Notes under the pieces: model-generated | What the model was told of the DNA's origin: nothing | The model's database searches: none | Seen by the model: the letters and a program-made list of their open reading frames with translations, nothing else | DNA from: Zingiber officinale | Taxonomy: Eukaryota > Streptophyta > Magnoliopsida > Zingiberales > Zingiberaceae | DNA length: 64,000 nucleotides | Reading direction: 5' to 3' | NCBI RefSeq assembly: GCF_018446385.1 | Contig: NC_055991.1 | Coordinates: forward strand, 119,145,794 to 119,209,793 | Shown here: piece by piece, positions 49,090 to 59,784 of the stretch | How the letters are laid out: every line of letters begins with the position of its first letter | Position numbering within the stretch: the stretch's first letter is position 1 | Made by a program: the position numbers and the translations under genes

Positions 49090-50573
49090 CTTGTTGTCAT
49101 CAACGGTCGAGCGGCGACCTTAAACCCTTGTCTCCATTAACGGTCGAGCGACGACCTTAAACTCGGAACTGATCGATCGGCTGTGAAATTAAATAGCCTG
49201 TTGCCGATCGGAAGAGCATGAAGCCACACTTAGGGAGTATAATCAACTCTCAGTTTCGCTCGAGTTTGCGCGACAACACGTGAACTAAATGCAAGTCAAA
49301 ATCGAAAATGTCGAACGACAAAAGGGACAAAGAAAAGTGTTCTCCAGACGAACGATCATTCATTGATACTTCAAAAAATTATAAAAGCAAAACTCGCACG
49401 GACAGACTCACTCAAGATAATCTAAAACATCGTCGGGCACCGACTTAGTCAGCTTATCTTAGCTGATGACCTTGTTGGTCAGAGTAATCAGAATGTAGTC
49501 ATCGCCCCTAAATTGTTCGAGCATCCCGTCGATCACGAGGTTGAAGAGGTGGAGAGCCTGATTGGTGACCCTGTCATTAAAAGCGTTCGAGCGGAGGTAG
49601 GCTTTCTTCTACAGCTCAAACCTGCTCAACTCGACTCCCTGATAAATCTCTAAGGTCGCTAGGGAGGCATTCAGCTCTTCCTTCAACCTGGCCAGCTCTT
49701 CATCTTTTGCGTCGAGCTGGGTCTTCGTGGCAGAGCGTTCGGCTGACCTACTCTCCCTCTCGGCGTTTAGTGAGGCCTCCACATCCTTCAGGTTTTGAGC
49801 CAACACCCGAAACTCCTTACTTTTGATCTCTAAGTCCTCGCCTGAAACTTTCTGGTGTTGGCCAAGTTAAGATTGGAGTCGAAGGAGTTTGCCTATTTAT
49901 CAAGCCGATCCAATTGAGCAGCCTTCTCGGCGCCTTTGCTCTTCTCCTGCTCCAGCTGCTCAGAGTTCTTACTTAGATCGACCCTTAATTGAGCCATCTT
50001 AACGCTCATTTGCTCCAGCTACGCCTGAGAAGTCGTTGCCTGGCCGCTCGGGGCGTGTAGCTGTTTAACTTCTTGCTCTAAAAAGGTGAGCCTTTGGCAC
50101 ATGACCAAACTTTCTACCCAATACTATGAGGAAGCAAAAATTTTATTAGGGCCGAGTGGCGATAAATAGGAATATACAAGTAAAATACTTACCTCAATAG
50201 ACATTTGGGTATGATTGTCAGCAAGTGCCCCTGGAGACATAACCGCCAGTCGGGCCTGGGCGTCGGCTCATATCTGTGCGAGCGGTCCCTGGATAATTAT
50301 TTAGTACTCGGGGGCTCAGGATTCGGCGCTGTCGAAATCACACCACTCGTCCGTAGGTAGATGGATGACTGCTGTTATATGATGTCGGCCACTCAGAGTG
50401 GATGGGGTTGAAGTTGCTCTGCCGACCGATTGAGACCTTGACGTCGGTCGAATGTGAGACTTCTGAGCCTTCGGCAGTGGCGGCGATATGAAAGCAACCG
50501 GCGACGCGTAGATGGTTCCTTATAGCAGCCCAAACAGGGAAGACGTCCGATCAGACGACAGGGACGTATAGGG

Positions 50574-52295
50574 TGTTGATACAGTCTGACCTGGATGTTA
50601 TTTTGATGTTGACACTGATTTAAGTTTGAATCAGATATTAAATTAACTCAGATTAATTACTAATCAAGGTTGACTTGGTTAACCTGATTGACCTGATTGG
50701 GAAAAGTCCAAGCGAGGAGCTTGGCACGGGAAAGTCCTGGTGAGTGAAGCCAGGCAGTGGGAAAGTCCTAACTGGGATGTTAGGCAGTTGGAAAGTCCTG
50801 GTGAGTGAAGCCAGGCAATTGGAAAGTCCTGGTGAGTGAAACCAGGCAATTGGGAAGTCCAAGTGTGGAAGCTTGGCATGTATGGTCGGAGAGGGTTCGG
50901 TAGCACGCTCTCTGGACCGTCAGGGGTGAGGGCAGCAAGCTTGGAAGCTTGACTCGAGACTCACTTTGGATCGGTCCGCATCGATCCATGGCACGGTGAT
51001 CGATGCATGGGCCGATCCACTGATCGATCTGCGATCGACCGCATCGAGGCAACACTCGATAACATCGAGTGTATCTTGATCGGTCCGGGACCGATCGTAA
51101 CAAACAGCACACCGTGGGTATATGATCGGTCCGGGACCGATCGAGATAACACTCGATGCACATCGAGGATCTTGATCGGTCCGGGACCGATCGATGATCC
51201 CGATGGCGGTGGATATTGATCGGTCTTACGGACCGATCCGGTGAGTCTGATCGGTCCACGCACCGATCGCCGCGCGATTCGCGTGAAGGGTGGATCGGTC
51301 TTGGGACCGATCGAGACAAGCACTGATCGGTCACCGACCGATCGATGACGATAAATAGAGCGTGGATCGGTCTGCGACCGATCCACGATGGCTTGTTTTG
51401 CATGCGCTTTCTCTTATTGTTTCTGATTCGCAATTGCTTTTACCTATTTCGTTTCTAACCATCTGCTGTAAGCTTTCTCGAAGTTACAGGTTACAGATTA
51501 CTTGATGTTGGGTGAATTCAAATTAAGGATCATTAGTAGAAGGCGACGAAAAAGCTTTTGCTGTGTCTCGCTGCGGACAAACCAGTTTTGGTAGCAACGT
51601 CTCGTTTGCGATCTGCTGGCAGCCGTTTGGTCGAAATCAGCTTGACTTGTGGTGATATGTTCAAGCTCAGAGGTACCAGTGGAAACGAGGATGCCATTGG
51701 TGGGAGCTGAGACAATCAGACAAGGAAGAAGCGTGATTGGCGACGTCGTGGACGGTTGCAGGGATTTGCAGGGATTTGCTGTAGGTTTGGCAGAGATCCG
51801 TTACAGAGCAGAGAGGCATATGAAGGTGGAGAGGAGAGGCTCTCGTGATAATGCTTTTTGTGCTCTTGCTGTGAAAAACACTGTGGAGAAAAACTCTCTG
51901 GAAGATTGAAGCAGTGTGCTTGTTCTTCGCTGATTGTGGCTGTGAGCTTCCTTTGATCATTTCACTTGAGCCACTACTGTAAGTCTTGTGCTTAATTTCT
52001 TACTGCTGTTAAAGACTTTGTGGAGAGGTTACTCCACCGAGAAGGAGAATCCTTTAGCCGGATAGCTTCCGGGGTGTGATCTACCGAAAGATCAAGAGGA
52101 TTCGTCCACCTTACGGACACGCCGAGGAGTAGGGGCAAGTTATCCCCGAACCTCGTAAATCTCTGAGTTAGTGTGCTGTGCTTTCTTGTTTTAGTTTTCT
52201 AATTCCGCTGTGCTAACAAAGTTCTTGAAGAAATTTGTGTTTAGTGTTTTTCAAAGAGGCTATTCACCCCCCTCTAGCCATCTAAGGTCCCAACA
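50574..52295 (+). mobile_element. solo LTR of element Z
   Basis: Starts TGTTGATACAGTCTGACC and ends GGTCCCAACA, with target duplication TAGGG on both sides (50569-50573 and 52296-52300). No PBS or interior follows, so it is a solo LTR left by LTR-LTR recombination. Contents: a short-hairpin array (50706-50876), a palindrome cluster with GATCGGTC...GACCGATC (50960-51385), a TATA box (GATAAATAGAG, about 51349-51359), and a leader (about 52020-52160) alike to that of Y. Confidence 0.93.
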
Positions 52296-53132
52296 TAGGG
52301 AATGGTTGTCGTTTGAGCAACATGCGTCAAGGTTTCACCCCGCTTGAAGGAAGGCGCGAGCTGGTCTTGGTTGGGGACCACATCGTAGAGGAAACGAATC
52401 GGGAGGCAGTGTTCGTGCGGCGCCTTTTTCGGCTGATCAGCGGCTCCTTGAAGGAAGTCGATTCTGAAGCCCCCTCGACTGAAATCACCGAAAGTCATTC
52501 TAGTGGAGGATTCACTTCACCAGTAGTTGTCCGGCTGGCCACTCCTTCGCTTCCTTGGGCTGGCATTCCCATGCTCTCTCCAAGCAGATCTTTGTTGGAG
52601 CCGATCGGCTGCAAACTGGGGTTCTCCACCTCGGCTACGGTCGCATGTTGATCTCTGCGTCCGCAAGTTTGCTCTTGCTAGCCAGACACGCCCTTAGCAT
52701 GATATGAGCTGCAAAAAAAGAGAAAACATTAGTTAGATTCAATGAAGGATAAGAAGGAGAGCATACCTAGGCTGGACAGGAACTTTGTGCGGATTGGACT
52801 CAAGCCGAACACATAGAGGACTCCCTCATGCAGCAACTTATGGATATGATACTTCTGACCGGCCAAGTGTGAAGTGTTGGTGCAACCTTAGGTCAAGGTT
52901 GACCTGGTTGACCCGACTCGAGGTGACGTGACTCGAGTTGTATTTTGATGTTTGACTTGGGAAGATTGTCGGTGCAACCTTAGGTCAAGGTTGACCTAGT
53001 TGAGTTGCATGTTGATGTTTGACACTCGTGAGAGAGTTATATTCTTGATATGAGACAAGAATAGATATTTGGGAGATTATTCGTGCAACCGTAGGTCAAG
53101 GTTGACCTGGTTGACCTGATTCGGGAAAAAGT

Positions 53133-53526
53133 CCAAGTATGGAGACTTGGCACGGAGAAGTCCAAGCAGGGAGCTTGGCACGCGAAAAGTCCAAGTGTGG
53201 AGACTTGGCACGGGAAAAGTCCAAGTATGGAGACTTGGCACTAGAAAAGTCCAAGTATGGAGACTTGGCACGGAGAAGTCCAAGTAGGGAGCTTGGCACG
53301 TGGGAAAGTCCTAACTGGGATGTTAGGCAGTGTGGAAAGTCTTGGTGAGAGAAGCCAGGCAAGGGAAAATCCAGATGGATCAAGGATGATCGGACATCTG
53401 GTGTTGGAAAGACCAAGTGGGTCAAAGGGATTGACCGGACACTTGGTAGGGAGTCTTAGCAGGTCAAGGGAGTGACCAGATGCTAAGCATGAGATACCAA
53501 TAGGTCAAGGTTGACCGGATATTAGT
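53133..53526. repeat. short and long hairpin arrays in the Y 5' LTR
   Basis: Short units: CCAAGT-ATGGAG-ACTTGG (several), CCAAGC-AGGGA-GCTTGG and CCTAAC-TGGGAT-GTTAGG, then CTTGG...CCAGG. Long units: 53371-53401 (CCAGATG/CATCTGG), 53413-53446 (CCAAGTG/CACTTGG), 53455-53487 (CTTAGCA/TGCTAAG), 53496-53526 (ACCAATA/TATTAGT). The inner core is GGTCAA...TTGACC followed by GGA or AGA. The same units are in the 3' LTR at 58573-58728. Confidence 0.85.
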
Positions 53527-53571
53527 GTGGAAGGCGTGGGAATTGGTTTGGACAAAAACCAAGAGCTGGAT

Positions 53572-53940
53572 CGATCAGTGGATCGATCCAGGTCATCTGA
53601 TCGGTCTGGAGACCGATCAGAAAGCGATCAGTGTGCCTCTGTGAGCTTACTGATCGGTCTGGGGACCGATCAGCATGAATCCTGATCGGTCCCCGGGACC
53701 GATCAGGGTACGCACAGAAAGTTGGGCGCTTTTCTGTAGAACAGCTGGATCGGTCTGGAGACCGATCAGCACCATGCTGATCGGTCTCCACGACCGATCA
53801 GAGACGCAGCCACCTCTCTGTAAGAGAGGTGGGATCGGTCCGGGGACCGATCAGACTGGGGCCTGATCGGTCTCTCGGATCGATCAGGATAGCTCCAGAC
53901 CGATCAGGGCGATGCCTGATCGGTCTGGCCCTAACCGTTG
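53572..53940. repeat. GATCGGTC palindrome cluster in the Y 5' LTR
   Basis: Successive inverted repeats of the form CTGATCGGTC-n-GACCGATCAG with loops of 3-5 bases, led by an 11-bp stem CTGGATCGATC/GATCGATCCAG. About eight copies here, and one more pair in the 3' LTR. The 5' LTR has one arm mutated (GATCGATCAGG where the 3' LTR has GACCGATCAGG). Confidence 0.85.
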
Positions 53941-54597
53941 AGAGACAACGGCTAGGCTATTTTTGGCTCCTGTGTTTCTGGCCTTTTGGCTTGCAGGTTC
54001 GCAGGTTATATAAGGGTTCGAGCGACTCTACAGACCATAACTCTCCGAACCTTCTTCTTCTTTCTGCTGCTGAGTTCTTGAAGCGTTGAAGCTTCGCGTG
54101 AGCTTCCCTTTGGCTGGGTCACCTGCTGTTGTAGGCGCTTGGAGCTGCTGCTTCTTCCAGTCGAAGAGAAGGCAAGCAAGAGTTTTCTTACTGTTGTATT
54201 TCTTGCTGTCTTTCCTTGTATTTCTGTACTCTCCTTACTTGCTGTTGCAAGAGTGTGTTGTGGCGAGGTTTCTCCACCCAGAAGGAGCTTGTATTAGCCG
54301 GTTCTCCGGGGACTCATCCACCGACGGATTGACTGGACTCGTCCACCTTACGGACACACCGAGGAGTAGGAGCCCTAATCTCCGAACCTCGTTACATCCT
54401 TGTGTTAAGGTTTGGTTTTCTTCTCTTTTGGTTATTTGTATTTTCCGCTGCGCTAACACGTTTTGTAGAAAGATACGACAATTTGGGGCGGCTATTCACA
54501 CCCCCCCTCTCTAGCCGAGTACGAACGATCCCAACAAGTGGTATCAGAGCTAGGCCGCTCTTTGACGGATCAACACCCGGGGGAGCACAAGCTAGAG

Positions 54598-55908
54598 ATG
54601 GATCAATTCGGAGAAGACATCACCATTCCACCCTTCTACAACGACAACTTCGCATATTGGAAGGTAAGGATGATGTATTTTCTTAGGACTAATATGTGGA
54701 ACTGGTTTTGTGTATAAGAAGGGTTTACTCCTCCAATGGATAAAGAAGGAGAGCCTCTAGAGAAGAACAAGTGGACGAAGGAACAAGTCCACCAATCCAC
54801 GATCAACAATGAGGTAACTAAAACAATTGAATTTTCATTACCTACTAATGTTTTGTGTAAGATAGGTAAATACAACAATGCCAAGGAGTTGTGGGATAAC
54901 TTGGCCAAGTACCATGAGGAGAGCTCCACTTCAAGCCATGAAGAGGAGCCTAGTGAGCCAAGTAGCTCACATCATGGAGGAAGCGAATTGGGAGTTGAGG
55001 GCTACTCAACATCCAAGGAAGAAGAGGAGGAGAGCTCTTGTTCAAGATCGGAGCAAGAAGAGGCATCTACCTCCGGAAGGGATGAAGAAGAAAGCTCATC
55101 TACATCCACAACCCTAGGTAACTCAAACACTGTGATTTCAAGCAAATTACACATAATGTGTTTTGAGTGTAGGAAGTTTGGGCACTACAAGAGTAAGTGT
55201 CCAAAGAGGGTTAGAAAGACTCCACCGGCACCAAAGGTCAAGGAAGCCGGAGTCTCGACATGCAAGAGCAAGAAGCACGTGATGTGCTTCCAATGCAAGC
55301 AACGGGGACACTATAGCAGTCAATGTCCAAGGGGGAGGCAACCTCACAAGGACAAGAGACCAAACACATGTAAAGGGGGAGCTAAGGCAAACCCTAAGGT
55401 AACATTTAAAGCTCATTCTTGCAATTCTAGTAGGATGCATGCTAGTAGTCTTATTGCCATTGTCAATAATGATAAGCATGTTAACACTAGAAATCGATAC
55501 ATGTGCTTAGGAGCCAAGCATGTTAGCCTAGATAAGAACAATTCTAGAAATGCTAACCCTAGAATTAACTCATCTAAGGCTAAGGAAAATCTAGATAGAA
55601 ATCCCAAATCATCTAGACACATGCCTAGGAATACCTCAAAGAAAAATGATAAATCAAAACTTGAGGTATTAGAGAAAGAAAATCAAGTCTTGAGGTCAAG
55701 ACTTGACTCTCTAGAAAAGGCTCTTAAGGATTTGACTCTAGGGTCTAGGGGTCAAAAACCCAAATCCAAGGACAAGAAAGGTTTGGGTCACAAACCTAAG
55801 TCCCAATTGGTCAAGCCCACTTATCATAATGTTTCATTCGATTATGGAACAAAACCTAGGGCTAGGAAGACCATTACCAAGGGCACAAGGAAGTCACCCT
55901 ATAGTTGA
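54598..55908 (+). pseudogene. gag of element Y with one premature stop
   Basis: From ATG 54598 the frame runs to 55908 with a single in-frame TAA at 54715-54717 (codon 40). The N-terminus has the FAYWKVRMMYFLRT block typical of copia-type gag, then KELWDNLAKYHE, a Ser/Glu-rich acidic linker, and two intact CCHC zinc knuckles: CFECRKFGHYKSKC and CFQCKQRGHYSSQC. A basic region and a Leu-zipper-like segment (LEKENQVLRSRLDSLEKALK) follow. The conserved C-terminal motif (VIPSEYLVNPMSSNRYWVPR) is read in another frame at about 55970-56056, so a frameshift near 55890 is also likely. No pol. Apart from the two breaks the gene is well preserved. Confidence 0.85.
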
Positions 55909-56056
55909 CCTTGATGAGACCCAAATGACCAAGGCTTTAAAGCCTAAGAGGGTCATTAGGAGGGTTGCTAGGGAAGTTATCCCTAGTGAATATTTAGTGA
56001 ACCCAATGAGCTCTAATAGGTATTGGGTTCCTAGGAGCATCTTCTCTACCCCATAG

Positions 56057-58067
56057 ATGAGTTAGAGAGTGTCAACTCCGATTAGAAGGGTAGTTAACCC
56101 AACTTTGAGGAAATTGACACTCAAGGAGCATTTTCAAGGTTTTGAGAACTTTTGAAAATGAAATGGAATTATCATTTACTCCTTTGAAGAGTTAAATGTG
56201 CCTAAAGATTGGAAATTTTATTTTTAATCTCAATTGACACAATTTGGGAAAATCTAGAGAACTCTCGAGGAAAAATGAAACATGCCAAGTTTTGAGGATA
56301 AATTTGATCTTTAAGTGGCATGAATTAATCTAGAGTTCAAGAAGTGTCAAAATTAGGATTTTGGCATTTTGGGGCAATCTAGGATTAAATTTGAAGTTAG
56401 CCAAGTGGTTAAGGATACTTAGATAGGTAATCTAGGTATATTTATGTATGTTAAATCTTGCCATGATTGTTTGCCCTCACATGTCATGACATCATGTTTA
56501 GTTTTATTATCATTTGAAATGTCATGATAATTCTTAGGCTAGTTTTTATGTCATGTTTATTTAAGTTTCAAACTTTATGCCATGACATCATGACTTTGAC
56601 ACATGTTTTCATTTATGATACCATTTATGTCATGTCATCATCTCTTGCATTAATAATCAATTGAATTGATTTAAGGATGAAAAACACATTTTGATATTGA
56701 GATCAAATTTGTGTTTAGAAAATGCATGAGACCTTAGTCTAAGATACCTAAACTCATATCTCACATCAAAATTGCCATGGATGTGTTTGATACACTTTAG
56801 ATGTGTGTGAGATATTAGGATCATGAATTAGGATCAAGGTGCATAGTTCTTGTACCTAGATGAGCCTAATTCAAGAAATGGAGGATCATAGGGAAAGCTT
56901 GTGTACAAGTCATGTACATTTAGCCCTAAGATTATGGTCCTAAATTAAAAGGTTTAAAATCATTTTGAAATTGATTTGGAAAACCTTGATGAAGCCATCT
57001 TAGTGATTGCATTCATCATTGAACATTGTGATACAAAGTTGAGTTAAACTTGAACTATTTCAAAGTTTTTGAACCTTGTATCAAGATTGAAAAATGGAAG
57101 TTATTTTCATAGAAAACTATTTTTCCATGATAGTATATGCTATGAGGAATGTATCCTCAAAATTTCATAATTTTTCGAATTTTCTGGAATTTGTTGTGAG
57201 TTTCTGAATTTCGGGAGAAGGAAATCAGAACTCGAGTCTGTCCAAGGCTCTCGAGGCCGATCCAAGGCTGGATCGGTCTGGGGACCGATCCAGAGGGGTT
57301 CTGATCGGTCCGGTGACCGATCAGGCGTGCTGAATTTGCTGAATTTCGACTGTGGTCTGAAATTTCAACTGTGTGAGTTGAGTTTCGGGTTTCTAAAGGT
57401 TTGAAACTCTCCAAGACATTGTTGGTGCAATGGTCAAGGGGGAGTTGACCTTTAGGGGAGTTTTTAACTAATTGTCAAGGGGGAGTTGACTTTGAGAAAG
57501 AGTTTTTTTACTCCTTAAAGACTTTTGAGGATTAGTGACATAGGATTGTCACTAAGTTGATTGTTGAGTTTAGTATCAAGGGGGAAATTAAGAGTTTCAA
57601 TGAAAGGTATGGGACTTTCATTAGGAGGAAACTCTTGACCTTGATTCTCTCTTTTTGATGTGTGTCAAAAGGGGAGAGTGTTCATTGGAGAATTATTGGA
57701 GAACCCAAGTTAGGTTATCGGGTTAACCTAAGCTAGGGGAAGAATGTCAAGGAATGTTCGAGGAAGAACATTGGAATTCTTTTTGATGTGTGTCAAAAGG
57801 GGGAGAATTATTGGAGAACCCAAGTTAGGTTATCGGGTTAACCTAAGGGGAGAATGTCTAGAGAATGTTCAAGGAAAGAACATTGGACATTGGAAGATGG
57901 TTGGAAAACCTAAGTTAGGTTATCGGGTTAACCTAAGGGGAGAATGTCCAGAGAATGTTCAAGGAAAGAACATTGGACATTGGAAGATGGTTGGAAAACC
58001 TAAGTTAGGTTATCGGGTTAACCTAACTTGATTATGGGTTTTGTCAAACATCAAAAAGGGGGGAGAT
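56057..58067 (+). other. non-coding 3' interior of element Y with serial purine tracts
   Basis: No reading frame. One GATCGGTC palindrome pair lies at about 57269-57325. From 57440 purine tracts of the AAGGGGGAG type recur (57440, 57478, 57580, 57668, 57797, 57847, 57936) up to the true PPT at about 58055-58066. A unit of about 90 bp containing AGGTTATCGGGTTAACCTAA repeats at 57828, 57917 and 58008, with a partial copy at 57712. Confidence 0.75.
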
Positions 58068-59779
58068 TGTTGGTGCAACCTTAGGTCAAGGTTGACCTGG
58101 TTGACCCGGTTGACCCGACTCGAGGTGACGTGACTCGAGTTGTATTTTGATGTTTGACATGGGAAGATTGTCGGTGCAACCTTAGGTCAAGGTTGACCTA
58201 GTTGAGTTGCATGTTGATGTTTGACACTCGTGAGAGAGTTCTATTCTTGATATGAGACAAGAATAGATGTTTGGGAGATTATTGGTGCAACCATAGGTCA
58301 AGGTTGACCTGGTTGACCTGATTCGGGAAAAAGTCCAAGTATGGAGACTTGGCACGGAGAAGTCCAAGCAGGGAGCTTGGCACGCGAAAAGTCCAAGTGT
58401 GGAGACTTGGCACGGGAAAAGTCCAAGTATGGAGACTTGGCACTGGAAAAGTCCAAGTATGGAGACTTGGCACGGAGAAGTCCAAGCAGGGAGCTTGGCA
58501 CGTGGGAAAGACCTAACTGGGATGTTAGGCAGTGTGGAAAGTCCTGGTGAGAGAAGCCAGGCAAGGGAAAATCCAGATGGATCAAGGATGATCGGACATC
58601 TGGTGTTGGAAAGACCAAGTGGGTCAAAGGGATTGACCGGACACTTGGTAGGGAGTCTTAGCAGGTCAAGGGAGTGACCAGATGCTAAGCATGAGATACC
58701 AATAGGTCAAGGTTGACCGGATATTGGTGGGGAAGGCGTGGGAATTGGTTTGGACAAAAACCAAGAGCTGGATCGATCAGTGGATCGATCCAGGTCATCT
58801 GATCGGTCTGGAGACCGATCAGAAAGCGATCAGTGTGCCTCTGTGAGCTTACTGATCGGTCTGGGGACCGATCAGCATAAATCCTGATCGGTCCCCGGGA
58901 CCGATCAGGGTACGCACAGAAAGTTGGGTGCTTTTCTGTAGAACAGCTGGATCGGTCTGGAGACCGATCAGCACCATGCTGATCGGTCTGGAGACCGATC
59001 AGCACCATGCTGATCGGTCTCCACGACCGATCAGAGACGCAGCCACCTCTCTGTAAGAGAGGTGGGATCGGTCCGGGGACCGATCAGACTGGGGCCTGAT
59101 CGGTCTCTCGGACCGATCAGGATAGCTCCAGACCGATCAGGGCGATGCCTGATCGGTCTGGCCCTAGCCGTTGAGAGACAACGGCTAGGCTATTTTTGGC
59201 TCCTGTGTTTCTGGCCTTTTGGCTTGCAGGTTCGCAGGTTATATAAGGGTTCGAGCGACTCTACAGACCATAACTCTCCGAACCTTCTTCTTCTTTCTGC
59301 TGCTGAGCTCTGCTGAGTTCTTGAAGCGTTGAAGCTTCGCGTGAGCTTCCCTTTGGCTGGGTCACCTGCTGTTGTAGGCGCTTGGAGCTGCTGCTTCTTC
59401 CAGTTGAAGAGAAGGCAAGCAAGAGTTTTCTTACTGTTGTATTTCTTGCTGTCTTTCCTTGTATTTCTGTACTCTCCTTACTTGCTGTTGCAAGAGTGTG
59501 TTGTGGCGAGGTTTCTCCACCCAGAAGGAGCTTGTATTAGCCGGTTCTCCGGGGACTCATCCACCGACGGATTGACTGGACTCGTCCACCTTACGGACAC
59601 ACCGAGGAGTAGGAGCCCTAATCTCCGAACCTCGTTACATCCTTGTGTTAAGGTTTGGTTTTCTTCTCTTTCGTTTCTTTGTATTTTCCGCTGCGCTAAC
59701 ACGTTTTGTAGAAAGATACGACAATTTGGGGCGGCTATTCACACCCCCCCTCTCTAGCCGAGTACTAACGATCCCAACA
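58068..59779 (+). mobile_element. element Y, 3' LTR
   Basis: Starts TGTTGGTGCAACC and ends ATCCCAACA, followed by the right target site TGAAG (59780-59784). It is 50 bp longer than the 5' LTR, mainly through one extra palindrome pair (about 58970-59010) and a repeated GCTCTGCTGA. Otherwise the two LTRs differ at only scattered bases, so the insertion is fairly recent. Confidence 0.93.
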
Positions 59780-59784
59780 TGAAG

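Larger units (their letters stand above)
52875..54536 (+). mobile_element. element Y, 5' LTR
   Basis: Starts TGTTGGTGCAACCTTAGG and ends ATCCCAACA. Left target site is TGAAG (52870-52874). The PBS, TGGTATCAGAGC, begins at 54539. The first 35 bases recur twice inside the LTR (about 52967 and 53079). Then come a short hairpin array (53133-53360), four long hairpins (53371-53526), a palindrome cluster (53572-53930), a TATA box (TATATAAG, 54007-54014) and a structured-looking leader (54264-54391). Confidence 0.93.

Noticed and set aside
51649-51960. Frames within the Z LTR after the TATA box
   Set aside because: Within a solo LTR with defined ends and target duplication; no similarity to a protein family.
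53077-53425. Minus frames with repeated SLHTWTF-like peptides (also at 58279-58627, 50653-50906 and 45232-45435)
   Set aside because: They are translations of the hairpin arrays in LTRs; the repetition comes from the DNA repeat, not a protein.
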